Assembly (NCBI GenBank): GCA_963698735.1
Contig: CAVOSA010000020.1
Coordinates: forward strand, 62,001-126,000
Direction: 5' to 3'
Source: RPQJ01 sp963698735
GTDB taxonomy: Bacteria > Pseudomonadota > Gammaproteobacteria > Steroidobacterales > Steroidobacteraceae
Length of the DNA stretch: 64,000 bases
The stretch's first letter is position 1, and each line of letters starts with the position of its first letter. Shown piece by piece: positions 17,746-26,815 of this stretch. The notes beneath the pieces were generated by a model. The model did no database searches and was not told where the DNA came from. It was given only the letters and a program-made list of their open reading frames with translations. Position numbers and translations under genes: made by a program.

Positions 17746-19461
17746 TCAGCGCCTGAAGTAACGCAGCAGCGGCTTCACCTTCAGCGGCTTGCCGCCGCCG
17801 AACAGGTGCCAGACGAACAACACGCCCCAGCTGATTACCGCCGCCAGCGCCAGCACGGCCGCCGTGACCATGCGCAGCTTCGACGTGGTGTCTTCCGGAA
17901 CCGCAATCGCAGTGGCGATGGTCGTCGCCGATGCAAACGCAGCCAGCGTGAGCCGTCCGGTAAGGGCATGCAGGCGACGCGGGACCTCGTCGAGCTCCGG
18001 CGTGACCGCGCGCACCATGATGTTGCCAGTCTCGAAGTCGTGCAGAAGCTGGTCGACCTGGCCCGGCACGGTGCGCAGCATCGAGCCGATGCCCGAGGCC
18101 TCGCTCATGAGGTTCCCCAGGATGCGTTGCGGCGAGAGTCGCCGCTGCACGATGTCGTCGAGGAACGGCCGGGCGATGCCGACGAGATCGACCTCGGGGT
18201 GGAGGGTGCGGATGATGTCCTCGAGGGTCGCGGCCGCCTTGGCCAGGATGGCCATGTCCCTGGCGAGCTTGATCCGGTAACGGCCCGCTGCCTTGCCGAA
18301 TTCCTCGATGAATCCGGCCGAGTCGTACTCGCCGAAATTCGCAACCATGAGATGCTGCGTGCGGATGCGCTCGATGTCGGCCTTGAGCTCGGTCAGGTTC
18401 ACCCGCTGCGTCGGCGTGCCCATCTTGAGCAGCACGCGTGCGATCGTGGTCGAGTCGTTCGCGATGGTGGCGATCGCCAGCGTGACGATGTCGTCGCGCT
18501 GCTCCTGCGAGACCCGGCCAACCATGCCGAGGTCGATCATGCAGACGGTGCCGTCCTCGCCGTAGAGCAGGTTGCCAGCGTGCGGGTCGCCGTGGAAGAC
18601 GCCGTCCACCAGGACCTGCTTGAGCGCGGCATGCACGATCTCGTTCACGACCGCCTGCGCTTCCGGGCTCTTCGGCGTGAGCTTGCGGATCGGCCGGCCC
18701 TTGAAGAACTGCATGGTCAGCACGGTGCGCGTCGAGAGCTCCGGGTACGGACGGGGCACCGTGACCTTGTGCGCAGGGTCGAGGTTGCGCTGGAACTCCA
18801 GCAGGTTCGACAGTTCCTGGTGGAAGTTGAGTTCCCGCAGCAGCCCCTTCTCGAACTCCTCGATCACCGAGACCGCGCCGAACAGCTGCATCTCGTCGAT
18901 GCTGGCTTCGAGGACCTGCGCACTGAGGTACAGCAGGTCCAGGTCTGAACGCATCGTCGCCTCGATGCCCGGCCGCTGGACCTTCACCACCACCTCGTCG
19001 CCATCCCGGGTGCGGGCGCGATGCGTCTGCGCGATCGACGCGGTAGCGAGCGGCTCCTGCTCGAACGATGCGTAGAGCTCCTCGAGCGTGCCGCCGAGAC
19101 TGGTCTCGACCTGCTCGCGGATCGCGGAGAACGGCAGGCGCGGCGCGTCGTCCTGCAGCTTCTCGAGTGCCTCGATCCACTCGGGCGCGAGGAGGTCCTT
19201 GCGCATCGAGAGGATCTGCCCGAGCTTGATGTACGTCGGGCCGAGCGCCGCCAGCAGCTTCGCGAAGCGTACCGGCGCACTCAACTCGCGCAGGGCTGCA
19301 TCGCCCTCGGGCGGTTTGTCGAACAGCCGCCTGCCGAGCGGCGTCTTCATCAGCAGCGGCCCGAAGCCATGCCGGGCCACGATGAACGCGATGGTGCGCA
19401 GCCGCGCGAGGTCGCGCACGGCGACCCCGACGATCGAAGGTGTGTCCCTGGGCTTGCTCAC
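17746..19461 (-). CDS. UbiB/ABC1-family atypical kinase
   Basis: A 571-residue UbiB-like protein. ALGPTYIKLGQILSMRKDLL is the KxGQ signature of the family, ATASIAQTH replaces the P-loop by the Ala-rich loop, VVVKVQRPGI holds the ATP-binding Lys, and HGDPHAGNLL plus MIDLGMVG are the catalytic and metal-binding loops. Two hydrophobic segments close the C-terminus (TSKLRMVTAAVLALAAVISWG and following). Such proteins support ubiquinone synthesis or lipid handling through ATPase activity. It is the last gene of a three-gene leftward operon with an M48 protease and a small membrane protein. Confidence 0.9.
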   Translation of the reverse strand: MSKPRDTPSIVGVAVRDLARLRTIAFIVARHGFGPLLMKTPLGRRLFDKPPEGDAALRELSAPVRFAKLLAALGPTYIKLGQILSMRKDLLAPEWIEALEKLQDDAPRLPFSAIREQVETSLGGTLEELYASFEQEPLATASIAQTHRARTRDGDEVVVKVQRPGIEATMRSDLDLLYLSAQVLEASIDEMQLFGAVSVIEEFEKGLLRELNFHQELSNLLEFQRNLDPAHKVTVPRPYPELSTRTVLTMQFFKGRPIRKLTPKSPEAQAVVNEIVHAALKQVLVDGVFHGDPHAGNLLYGEDGTVCMIDLGMVGRVSQEQRDDIVTLAIATIANDSTTIARVLLKMGTPTQRVNLTELKADIERIRTQHLMVANFGEYDSAGFIEEFGKAAGRYRIKLARDMAILAKAAATLEDIIRTLHPEVDLVGIARPFLDDIVQRRLSPQRILGNLMSEASGIGSMLRTVPGQVDQLLHDFETGNIMVRAVTPELDEVPRRLHALTGRLTLAAFASATTIATAIAVPEDTTSKLRMVTAAVLALAAVISWGVLFVWHLFGGGKPLKVKPLLRYFRR

Positions 19462-19474
19462 GCCGGATCGCTCG

Positions 19475-20338
19475 TCAGGGCTGCATCCCGGCCGGAACTC
19501 CTCCCGGATAGACCGCGGCGATCGCCGCCTCGATGGTCTGGATGCGGTTCGGCGCGCTCGGGTGCGTGCTAAGGATCTCGGGCGGTGCCTCGCCCCCGCT
19601 CTGCTGCGCCAGGATTTCCTGCACGCCGATCATGGCCCGCGGGTCGTACCCGGCCTCCGACATGAAGCGAACGCCGAGCGTGTCCGATTGCAGTTCGTCC
19701 TCGCGGCCGTATTTCATGTTGACCATCTGGCCGACCATCTGCGCAAGTTGCGCCTCACCGCCGCCGCCCGCCGCCACGACGACGGCGCCGGTAATGCCCT
19801 GCGTGAGCTGCTGCTTCGCCATACGCTGCGCGGAGTGCCTCGCGACCACGTGACCGATTTCGTGACCGAGCACGCCCGCAAGTTGCCCTTCGGTCTTGAG
19901 TTCAGACAACAAGGCCGCCGTGATGAAAATCTGCCCGCCCGGCAACGCAAAGGCATTGACCGTGCGCGGGTCCGCCAGCAGGTGGAAATCGAACTGCCAG
20001 TCGGTGGTAGCCGCGTCGCTCTGCGCGACGACGCGCTCGCCGACCCGGTCGACGAGCGCCTGCGCTGCCTGGTCCGGATGCTCCCCGCCGTACTGCTGCA
20101 TCATCTGCGGCATGGCCTGCAGGCCGAGCGCGATCTCCTGCTGTGGCGCCAGTGATAGGTGCTGTTCCTCGCCGGTCACGGGGTTGTATTCGGTCGAGCA
20201 CTGGTAGGACAGGAACGCGAACGCGACCAGCCCCAAGCCGATCCACATCCGCGGCCCCATGAAACTGCCACGGCGCGGCGCAGCGCGTCCGCGGTAACCG
20301 TGCGGCGAGCCCATCCTCGCCCGGGAACGGAACGGCAT
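19475..20338 (-). CDS. M48-family zinc metalloprotease, membrane-anchored or lipoprotein
   Basis: A 287-residue M48 peptidase. The zinc motif is LGHEIGHVVARHS, and the third ligand Glu is in GREDELQSD. The N-terminal segment MWIGLGLVAFAFLSYQCSTEYNPVTGEEQ resembles the YcaL/LoiP lipoprotein group, with a cysteine at the end of the hydrophobic stretch that may be lipidated, so the protease probably faces the periplasm. The assigned start gives about 30 basic residues before the hydrophobic segment; ATG at GSFMGPRMW is an alternative. It lies 13 bp before the UbiB-like gene and 2 bp after the membrane-protein gene. Confidence 0.88.
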   Translation of the reverse strand: MPFRSRARMGSPHGYRGRAAPRRGSFMGPRMWIGLGLVAFAFLSYQCSTEYNPVTGEEQHLSLAPQQEIALGLQAMPQMMQQYGGEHPDQAAQALVDRVGERVVAQSDAATTDWQFDFHLLADPRTVNAFALPGGQIFITAALLSELKTEGQLAGVLGHEIGHVVARHSAQRMAKQQLTQGITGAVVVAAGGGGEAQLAQMVGQMVNMKYGREDELQSDTLGVRFMSEAGYDPRAMIGVQEILAQQSGGEAPPEILSTHPSAPNRIQTIEAAIAAVYPGGVPAGMQP

Positions 20339-20340
20339 GG

Positions 20341-20856
20341 TCAGTTGCCTCCTGCGGGCGCGAAGTCCGCTTCGAAGATCTGGTCCTCCAGCAATTCGTA
20401 CACGCCGCCTGCGAGCGCGCCGAACAAGGCGTGCGACGCGAGCACCGACCAGTGCTTCATCGCGAAGAACTGCGGGTAGAAATAGCTGAGGGTGTAGTAA
20501 TTGATGAAATAGAACGACACGCCGAGGATCGCGCCGCCGAGAAGGCCTCCAACCAGGCCACCACGGTGTATCACGTAGGCAATGACCGCGGTCATGGCCA
20601 TCGCCAGCACGTAGTGCACCGCGATCGCTGCCACCAGGGCGCCGGTGTGCGCCGTGGCAGGTGGGGCCAGGATGTCGCTGCCAAGGAGGATCGACGCGAC
20701 CAGCCTCACGCTGATCCAGAACTTGCCCTCCATCAGCCCGGGCACCACGAACAGGTTCACCAGCAGGAAGACGGTGCCGGCCGCCAGTCCTGCCCAGAAC
20801 ACCGCACGCCAGTCGACAACCTGACGCATGCGAATCGGGGCCGCGATGCCAACCAT
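20341..20856 (-). CDS. Small integral membrane protein of unknown function
   Basis: A 171-residue protein with four to five hydrophobic helices: VFWAGLAAGTVFLLVNLFVV, LVAAIAVHYVLAMAMTAVIA, LVGGLLGGAILGVSFYFINY and a short one near the C-terminus. ATG 20856 is chosen because GGGAGAC lies just upstream; the frame is open to 20880. No catalytic motif is visible. It starts the leftward operon with the M48 protease (2 bp gap) and UbiB-like ATPase, so a membrane-lipid or membrane-quality role is a fair guess only. Confidence 0.7.
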   Translation of the reverse strand: MVGIAAPIRMRQVVDWRAVFWAGLAAGTVFLLVNLFVVPGLMEGKFWISVRLVASILLGSDILAPPATAHTGALVAAIAVHYVLAMAMTAVIAYVIHRGGLVGGLLGGAILGVSFYFINYYTLSYFYPQFFAMKHWSVLASHALFGALAGGVYELLEDQIFEADFAPAGGN

Positions 20857-21060
20857 GCGCTGTCTCCCTTGCCGCGGCACGGCCGATGCGTCCGCTCCCG
20901 AGGTTACTTTAGCCTGCGGGGGCGGTCGTGAACACCCGTGGGAATGCAGAGTCTGGTCAACTGACCCGGCACGCTGCCAGACTGCAGATGGACGCGTGCG
21001 GACACCTTGGCCACACGGCCATGCCGCTCGCGGCCGCGCGCCACGGCACGCTGGAGTCGG

Positions 21061-21900
21061 CTAGATCGAGGCGAACCGGTGTCGCGACTCGACCCAGGTC
21101 CGGACCCGCTTGGCATCGGCGATCCGCGTGAGCTTGCCCAGCGAGTTGAGCAGCACGATCACGACGGGGCGGCCATCGATGACGGCTTGCATCACGAGGC
21201 AGCGGCCGGCTTCCGAGATGTAGCCCGTCTTCTGCACGTTCACGCGCCAGGCAGGATTCGCGACCAGCTGGTTGGTGCTGTGATATTCGAGCCGCTGCCG
21301 ATTGGCGTACACGGTGTGACCGACCGCGGTTGAGAATTCACGGATCGTCGGATTGCCTGCGGTCGCCAGCACGAGCTTGGCGAGGTCTTCGGGGCTCGCG
21401 ACATTGCGGCTCGAAAGGCCCGTGGGCTCGACGAAACGCGTGGTGGTCATGCCGAGCGCTGCGGCCTTCTCGTTCATGGCACGCACGCAGGCGGACAAGC
21501 CGTTCGGATAGTTGCGGCACAGTGCGTGCGCGGCGCGGTTCTCCGAGGACATCAGCGCGAGGCGCAGCAGGTCCTCCCGGCTCAGCCTGAAGCCGGGCGC
21601 GAGTCGCGAGCCGCTGCCGGCCGTGCCGTGGACATCCGCAGCGGTGATGGTCAGCGTCTCGTCCAGGGACTGCCCGGCCTCGAGCACGACCAGCGCGGTC
21701 ATCAGCTTGGTGATGGAGGCGATCGGCACGGGAACGCGCTCGTGTCGCGCGGCGAGCACCGCCGAGCTCGACTCGTCGAGGACGTAGAACGCATTGGACC
21801 GCACTTGCGGCAGCGCTTGCGGGACCGGTACTCCGTCCTGGGATGCCGCCGAAGCGGCAACGGGCACGAGAGCGGCCAGCAGGAAAGCTGCCCGCTTCAT
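21061..21900 (-). CDS. pbpG: D-alanyl-D-alanine endopeptidase (PBP7-like, S11 family)
   Basis: A 279-residue penicillin-binding protein of the S11 family. The three active-site motifs are SITKLM (SxxK), SEN (in LMSSENRAAHAL) and KTG (VNVQKTGYI). The signal peptide MKRAAFLLAALVPVAASA directs it to the periplasm, where PBP7-like enzymes cut peptidoglycan cross-links. Length suits PBP7 (PbpG) and not the longer DacA/DacC type with the extra C-terminal domain. The frame is open to 22155, but ATG 21900 gives a normal signal peptide. Confidence 0.87.
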   Translation of the reverse strand: MKRAAFLLAALVPVAASAASQDGVPVPQALPQVRSNAFYVLDESSSAVLAARHERVPVPIASITKLMTALVVLEAGQSLDETLTITAADVHGTAGSGSRLAPGFRLSREDLLRLALMSSENRAAHALCRNYPNGLSACVRAMNEKAAALGMTTTRFVEPTGLSSRNVASPEDLAKLVLATAGNPTIREFSTAVGHTVYANRQRLEYHSTNQLVANPAWRVNVQKTGYISEAGRCLVMQAVIDGRPVVIVLLNSLGKLTRIADAKRVRTWVESRHRFASI

Positions 21901-22101
21901 GGACCCAAATGTCCTGCTCCAGTGCATGAGGTGTCTCGCCTGCTCCCCGGGTTCCTTGCGCTCACGCGGTGCGTGCCACGCGCGCCCGATCCGCGCCGAA
22001 CGGTAGCCCGCCGCACTCACCCGTTGATGTGACCTCAATCGCAGAAACACTCGCCAGCCGCACGACACTGAATCAATCCGGACACGTCCCGCGCCTGGCT
22101 G

Positions 22102-22371
22102 ATGAGGGGGTGGCTGCGCACCGCGGCCGGGGACGCCGATCGTGACGTCGAGCACTTCGAGATGTCGATGCGCCTCGATCCCTGCTCATCGGATCGCGGG
22201 TACCAGCTGAGCGGGATCGCACTGGCAAGATTCGGCCATGGTCGATCTTCGGAAGCGGCGGCGCTGCTCAGGGAAGTCCTGCAACTCCAGCCCACGGCAT
22301 CGATCAACCAGGCCCTGCTGGAGGCCTGTTACGGACAGATGGGCGAGACCGACGCGGCGCCAGGCCCGATG
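22102..22371 (+). pseudogene. Relic: TPR end of an adenylate-cyclase/CadC-type protein
   Basis: The first 90 codons of a 235-codon open frame read like the last TPR units of cyclase- or CadC-type regulators: EHFEMSMRLDPCSSDRGYQL, GIALARFGHGRSSEAAALLR, LQPTASINQALLEACYGQMG. There is no start consistent with a full protein and no upstream catalytic or DNA-binding domain. The frame then runs without stop into sequence of a different family. It is best read as a 3' gene fragment. Confidence 0.6.
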
Positions 22372-22425
22372 GATTCCGCTTCCGTGGTACGGTTCGCCTT
22401 CAGCCGCAGATACCGGGTATCGCCG

Positions 22426-22716
22426 ATGAACCTGAGGCTCGCGTCCCGCTACATCCCGTTCGCCCTGGCCATCGTCGGTCTCGCCGTGAGCCTCGTCGGG
22501 TACCGAACCTCCGGCAACTGGCTGGTCCCCGCCCTCTTCTTCGGCGCCCTCACCGCTGTCGGCATCGCGGACCTGCTGCAGCCGCACAGCACGCTGCGCC
22601 GCATCTACCCATTGAGCGGCCGCCTGCGCTACCTGCTCGAGTCCATCGGCCCGGAATTCCGACAGTACTTCATCGAGTCGGACAACGACGCCGTCCCGTT
22701 CTCGCGCGAGCAGCGC
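22426..22716 (+). pseudogene. Relic: N-terminal end of FMN-binding glutamate synthase family protein
   Basis: From ATG 22426 the translation MNLRLASRYIPFALAIVGLA, LLQPHSTLRRIYPLSGRLRY, LESIGPEFRQYFIESDNDAV and PFSREQR closely follows the membrane-anchored start of the FMN-binding glutamate synthase family (normally about 500 residues or more). Similarity stops after about 97 residues at REQR, and the rest of the frame to 22809 is unrelated. The FMN- and Fe-S-binding parts are missing, so the product cannot be active. The break lies about 100 bp before the serine hydrolase. Confidence 0.7.
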
Positions 22717-22823
22717 GCCGGCGCGTGTGCTGGCGCTGCGGGCAAGCAAGCTGAACTAGACGCTCGACCTGGTCGCAGCCGGCCGACTCAGTTGTGCAGC
22801 AGCCAATGACAGGAGCAAGGACG

Positions 22824-24254
22824 ATGAAGAGACCCCGGATTGCCCGGGCAACGGCCGCGTTGCTGCTGTCGGCACTGGCGACGACGCCGGCCGCGGCCGA
22901 CGCGATCGACGACTACGTGTCGGCGCAGCTCACGGCCAAGAAGATTCCCGGCGTCGCACTGCTGGTGATGCGAGACGGCGCGATCGTGAGGGAACAAGGC
23001 TACGGCCGGGCAAACCTCGAGCACGACGTGCCGGTCACGCCCGACACGATCTTCCAGTCGGGATCCACCGGCAAGCAGTTCACCGCCGCGGGCATCCTGC
23101 TGCTCGCCGAGGACGGTAGGCTCGGACTCGATGACTCGCTGGCGAAGCACTTCCCCGGCTCTCCAACGGACTGGCAGCGCATCACGGTCCGGCAGCTGCT
23201 CACGCACACGTCTGGCATCAAGGACTACACGGACGAGTTCGACTATCGCAAGGATTACACGGACGCGGAATTGCTCGCGGTGATGCACAAGCTGCCGCTG
23301 GAATTCGAGCCGGGCACGCAGTGGAGCTATTCCAACAGCGGCTACCTGATTCTCGGCCTGCTGACGACGCAGCTCGCGGGCAAGCACTGGGGCGAATTCC
23401 AGGCCGAGCGACTGTTCGCGCCGCTTGGAATGAAGACGACCCGCGTGATCAGCGAGAGCGACCTCGTGCCACATCGCGCGGCTGGCTACGAACTCGAAAA
23501 GAATGGTGAAGTCGTGAACCAGGCCTGGGTCGCGCCCACCTTCAACCGGTGCGCCGACGGCGCGATCTATTATTCGATTCGCGATCTCGCCGCATGGGAA
23601 AAGGCGCTGGAGGCGCGGACTTTCCTCGGGCCCCAGGGCTTCGCCGCATGGTGGACACCAGTGCGGCTGGCAAATGGCACCAGCTACCCCTACGGTTTCG
23701 GCTGGTCCCTCTCCGAGCAGCGCGGAGAAGCCGTGATCGAACACGGCGGCTCGTGGCAGGGGTTCCGGGCCGCCATCACTCGCTACCCGGAGCAGCGACT
23801 CGCCGTCGTGGTACTGGCCAATTCAGCCGCCGCACCGGTGGAAACGATGTCGCACGAGGTTGCCGGGCTCGTCGAGCCCGGGCTCAGGCTTCGTTCGCCG
23901 ACTGAGTCGCAGACTGATTTCGATCCGGACATGGTGGAAGGACTGCGGGACGTGCTCGAAGCCTGGGGCAGTTCCCGCACCACACCCGCCATGTCGAAGG
24001 CGCTCGCGGAGACTGCGTCGGGAAGCGCCAGGGAAGCCGCCGATCGGCAGCGGACGGCAGATCGCCTCCAGGCCGCGCGGTCGTTTCACGTGCTTGGGAT
24101 TGACCGACTCTCCAGGCAAGCGATCGCGCTGCTCGACGACGGATCGGTGCGGGCCGTCGATGCGCTGCTCGAGACCGACAAAGGGCTGTTCACTTATCGG
24201 TTCCGACTCGACGCGCAGGGACGCGTCGTGAGCTTCTCAGCCATGACGCCGTGA
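22824..24254 (+). CDS. Serine hydrolase, class C beta-lactamase-like
   Basis: A 476-residue secreted protein with signal peptide ending near TTPAAADA. The beta-lactamase/esterase fold motifs are SxxK at Ser81-Lys84 (GSTGKQF), YSN in WSYSNSGYL, and HGG in VIEHGGSWQGF. RQLLTHTSGIKDY is also typical. A C-terminal extension of about 110 residues follows the catalytic domain, as in many environmental paralogues with unknown peptide or ester substrates. ATG 22824 sits behind AGGAGCAAGG. A hairpin terminator follows immediately. Confidence 0.88.
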   Translation: MKRPRIARATAALLLSALATTPAAADAIDDYVSAQLTAKKIPGVALLVMRDGAIVREQGYGRANLEHDVPVTPDTIFQSGSTGKQFTAAGILLLAEDGRLGLDDSLAKHFPGSPTDWQRITVRQLLTHTSGIKDYTDEFDYRKDYTDAELLAVMHKLPLEFEPGTQWSYSNSGYLILGLLTTQLAGKHWGEFQAERLFAPLGMKTTRVISESDLVPHRAAGYELEKNGEVVNQAWVAPTFNRCADGAIYYSIRDLAAWEKALEARTFLGPQGFAAWWTPVRLANGTSYPYGFGWSLSEQRGEAVIEHGGSWQGFRAAITRYPEQRLAVVVLANSAAAPVETMSHEVAGLVEPGLRLRSPTESQTDFDPDMVEGLRDVLEAWGSSRTTPAMSKALAETASGSAREAADRQRTADRLQAARSFHVLGIDRLSRQAIALLDDGSVRAVDALLETDKGLFTYRFRLDAQGRVVSFSAMTP

Positions 24255-24262
24255 CCATCCAG

Positions 24263-24287
24263 AAGGCCCGGCACTCCGCCGGGCCTT
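24263..24287. terminator. Hairpin between convergent genes
   Basis: AAGGCCCGGC and GCCGGGCCTT form a perfect 10-bp stem around ACTCC. It starts 8 bp after the serine-hydrolase stop and ends 21 bp before the stop of the opposing PEP-CTERM gene, so it can serve both strands. A long T run is missing on both sides, so termination may be partial. Confidence 0.7.
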
Positions 24288-24308
24288 CGGTCGCGTAGGG
24301 CGTGCCGC

Positions 24309-25127
24309 CTACGCGGCTTTGCGCCGGCGCGTGAAGCCGAGACCCGCCAGGCCGATGCCAAGCAACGCAAGAGAACCCGGTTCCGGCACGGGATTGGGAT
24401 CGACAACTTCCCCGCCTTCCTGCTCGAACCCGGCGTACCGCACGCTTGCCTGTGAGTTGTTATAGAAGCCGAACTGGCCAGCCGTGAACGTCGAGTCACT
24501 GACGAAGACATTCCACAACTCATTCGTTCCCTGCATTACGACAATGTGAAACTGGCCAGCGGTCACATTGAAATCCAGGAAGAAATCGTAAAGGACGTTG
24601 TCGACCCAGCCCGCATTGGTCGAATGGTTCATGGCGAGAACGCTCATGTCGCCATAGTTGACCTGGTTCTCCCAGAACTCCGGCAGGGACAGGTCGACCA
24701 GACCATTGCCAGTCGCGCCCGTGAATCTCTTGACGGTCATGCCCTCGGCCGCGGTCGTGCCGACATAGCCCTGGGTGCCTTGCTTCCAATCGAACAGATA
24801 GAAGTTGCTGGAATTCTGGTAGCCGAAGACGAAGCCCATGTAATCGTCGTCGCCGGTCGTGTCGCCCTGGACCTGCCATGAGCCCTGGATCGAATAGCTC
24901 GTCTGGTTGACGTTGTTCAGATAGAAGGATGGGTCGGCGTTAACCACCTGCTTGACCGCAGTGTTGCCGGGCTCAAGGACCCAATTGCCAGCGGGCTGCC
25001 CGCCAGGGAAAGTCAGCGTCAATGCAGACCAACCTGACAGGTCCAACGGCAGCGCTTCGGCAGTCGATGCCAGGGCCGACATCGCGGCGAGAACGATAAG
25101 TTTGCTTGGAGTTGTTTTCACTGTCAT
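24309..25127 (-). CDS. PEP-CTERM sorting domain protein with thrombospondin C-type domain
   Basis: A 272-residue secreted protein. A signal peptide (LIVLAAMSALASTAEA) precedes a beta-sandwich region. Its central motif GDDDYMGFVFGYQNSSNFYL and DWKQGTQGY resembles the thrombospondin C-terminal (lectin-like) domain. The end VPEPGSLALLGIGLAGLGFT followed by RRRKAA is a canonical PEP-CTERM: PEP motif, one transmembrane helix and basic tail. Exosortase (EpsH/XrtA) would cut and sort it to the cell surface or extracellular matrix. No exosortase lies in this window. GC content is lower than in neighbouring genes. Confidence 0.87.
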   Translation of the reverse strand: MTVKTTPSKLIVLAAMSALASTAEALPLDLSGWSALTLTFPGGQPAGNWVLEPGNTAVKQVVNADPSFYLNNVNQTSYSIQGSWQVQGDTTGDDDYMGFVFGYQNSSNFYLFDWKQGTQGYVGTTAAEGMTVKRFTGATGNGLVDLSLPEFWENQVNYGDMSVLAMNHSTNAGWVDNVLYDFFLDFNVTAGQFHIVVMQGTNELWNVFVSDSTFTAGQFGFYNNSQASVRYAGFEQEGGEVVDPNPVPEPGSLALLGIGLAGLGFTRRRKAA

Positions 25128-25480
25128 TTCCCCCTTGTTCGACGCGCAGAAATCGCAGCGCGGAGCCTTTGCGTGATCTCAAGCCCTGGCACAGTTGTAA
25201 AGAATGCCGACGGCGTGAGGCCGGTTCACGTCCTCGGCAGTGATCCGCCTTCGACGCCCGCGCTTGCCGCGACCGGAGCTGTTGCTGGCAACGCACAAAC
25301 GCGGGAAATGAGCAAAATTCCGGTCAGCAGCGTGATGCTTGATAGCGACTATCGCGTACAGCGCGGCCGACGCCAGAGGCGGAAAATTCCTTGTGTAGAC
25401 ACATCGGCTTTCACGAGCGATGCCAACGCGCAAGCAAGGGGGGCGCACGGCATCCGATCTATCGATAAGGAGTGCTGGAA
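25128..25480. other. Intergenic region between divergent surface-protein genes
   Basis: This 353-bp stretch separates the PEP-CTERM gene (leftward) from the OmpA-family gene (rightward), so it must hold both promoters. I see the OmpA ribosome-binding site (AAGGAG at 25467) but no convincing repeat, hairpin or conserved gene. Short open frames on both strands lack homology. Confidence 0.5.
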
Positions 25481-26752
25481 ATGAGAAATGGACTCACATT
25501 GATTGCCGCGGCTGTGATGGTCGCAACCTCCGCCGGAGCGGCGGAACGGACTGGCTTCTACATCGGTGGCGACGTCGGCCAGTCGAACTGGAACGTGACC
25601 GAGCGGGATGCCGACAACCTCACCAGCGCCGTCGCCGATGAAATTGATTTCTCCGGCGATGTGACGGTTACCGGCACGGACTACGAGTTCAGCGACACCG
25701 ACACCACCTACAGCCTGTTCATCGGCTACCAGTTCGTGCCGTGGCTCGCAGTCGAAGCGTCCTGGATGGACCTCGGCAACACCAACATCGACACCAGAGG
25801 CACCTACGTCTACGACGTGGTCCCCAGCCCGCTACCCCCAACCGTCCCCAACGGCGGCACCTACAGCATCAATCCGCAGTTCGAGAGCAGCGGCTTTGTG
25901 CTGTCGGCGCTGCCCATGCTGCCGCTCGGCGACGCCTGGAACATCTATGCGCGCCTCGGCTACTACTTCGGCGACAACAAGTTGAGCGGTAGGCTCAATG
26001 TGCAGGACACGCGGAACGGTATTCCCCTTCCCAACGGCTCTTTCAGTCAGAGATTTTCGGAGTCCGACAGCAGCGGCGTGTTCATGTGGGGCGCGGGCGT
26101 GAGCTACACCTGGAACCAGCGCGTCTCCTTCCGGCTCGAGTACGACAACGTCAACGACGTGGTCGAGTCGAGCGGCCCCTTTGGTGATGACAAGACGGAC
26201 GTCGAGCGTTTCACCCTGGGCGTCGTTTATCGCTTCGGGCAGGTCGAGGAGCCGATGGCGCCGATCGCGGCTGCAGCCCCTGTGGCAGTCGCTGCTGCGC
26301 CCACCAAGTGCGCGGACGCGGACAATGACGGCGTGTGCGACACGGCCGACCGCTGCCCGAACACGCCGGCCGGCGACCGCGTGGGTCCGCATGGCTGTTC
26401 CTGCGACGTGACGATCCGCACCCATTTCGCGTTCGACTCGGCTGAGTTGACGGCGGAAGACAAGGCCGAGCTCGAGCGGGTTGCCGCGCGGCTGAAGGAA
26501 CTCGAGTTCGTCGGCGGTACGGCCACCGGCCACACCGACAGCGTCGGCGACGAGGCCTACAACCAGAAGCTCTCCGAGCGCCGGGCCCAGGCGGTGGTGG
26601 ACTTCCTCTACGCCCAGGGCGTGTCCCCGGGCCGCATCACCGCCATCGGCATGGGCGAGACCAAGCCGATCGCCGACAACGCGACCGAAGAGGGTCGTGC
26701 GCAGAATCGACGCGTGACGATCCGCCGCACGGACTGCGGCCCCGCGAACTGA
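25481..26752 (+). CDS. OmpA/OprF-family outer membrane porin
   Basis: A 423-residue outer membrane protein. A signal peptide (MRNGLTLIAAAVMVATSAGA) leads into an eight-stranded OmpA-type beta-barrel (TGFYIGGDVGQSNW ... GAGVSYTWNQRVSFRLEYDN ... LGVVYRFG). A Pro/Ala linker is followed by one calcium-binding thrombospondin-3-like repeat (DADNDGVCDTADRCPNTPAG). The C-terminal OmpA peptidoglycan-binding domain contains GHTDSVGDEAYNQKLSERRA. The Asp and Arg that hold diaminopimelate are present. ATG 25481 lies behind AAGGAG. A strong terminator follows. Likely an abundant structural porin. Confidence 0.92.
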   Translation: MRNGLTLIAAAVMVATSAGAAERTGFYIGGDVGQSNWNVTERDADNLTSAVADEIDFSGDVTVTGTDYEFSDTDTTYSLFIGYQFVPWLAVEASWMDLGNTNIDTRGTYVYDVVPSPLPPTVPNGGTYSINPQFESSGFVLSALPMLPLGDAWNIYARLGYYFGDNKLSGRLNVQDTRNGIPLPNGSFSQRFSESDSSGVFMWGAGVSYTWNQRVSFRLEYDNVNDVVESSGPFGDDKTDVERFTLGVVYRFGQVEEPMAPIAAAAPVAVAAAPTKCADADNDGVCDTADRCPNTPAGDRVGPHGCSCDVTIRTHFAFDSAELTAEDKAELERVAARLKELEFVGGTATGHTDSVGDEAYNQKLSERRAQAVVDFLYAQGVSPGRITAIGMGETKPIADNATEEGRAQNRRVTIRRTDCGPAN

Positions 26753-26783
26753 TCGCGACAGCGCTTTCCCTTCCGGGGAACGA

Positions 26784-26815
26784 AGCCGGCGGGTGAAAAC
26801 CCGCCGGCTTTTTGT
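26784..26815 (+). terminator. Rho-independent terminator of the OmpA-family gene
   Basis: AGCCGGCGGGT and ACCCGCCGGCT make an 11-bp perfect stem with a GAAA tetraloop, followed by TTTTTG. It lies 31 bp after the porin stop. Confidence 0.9.

Noticed and set aside
16960..18948. A 662-codon plus-strand frame
   Set aside because: It crosses the class II aldolase in the wrong frame and runs antisense through the UbiB-like gene; no domain is recognisable.
25173..25484. ORF in the gap before the OmpA-family gene
   Set aside because: No homology, no ribosome-binding site, and it overlaps the porin start region.
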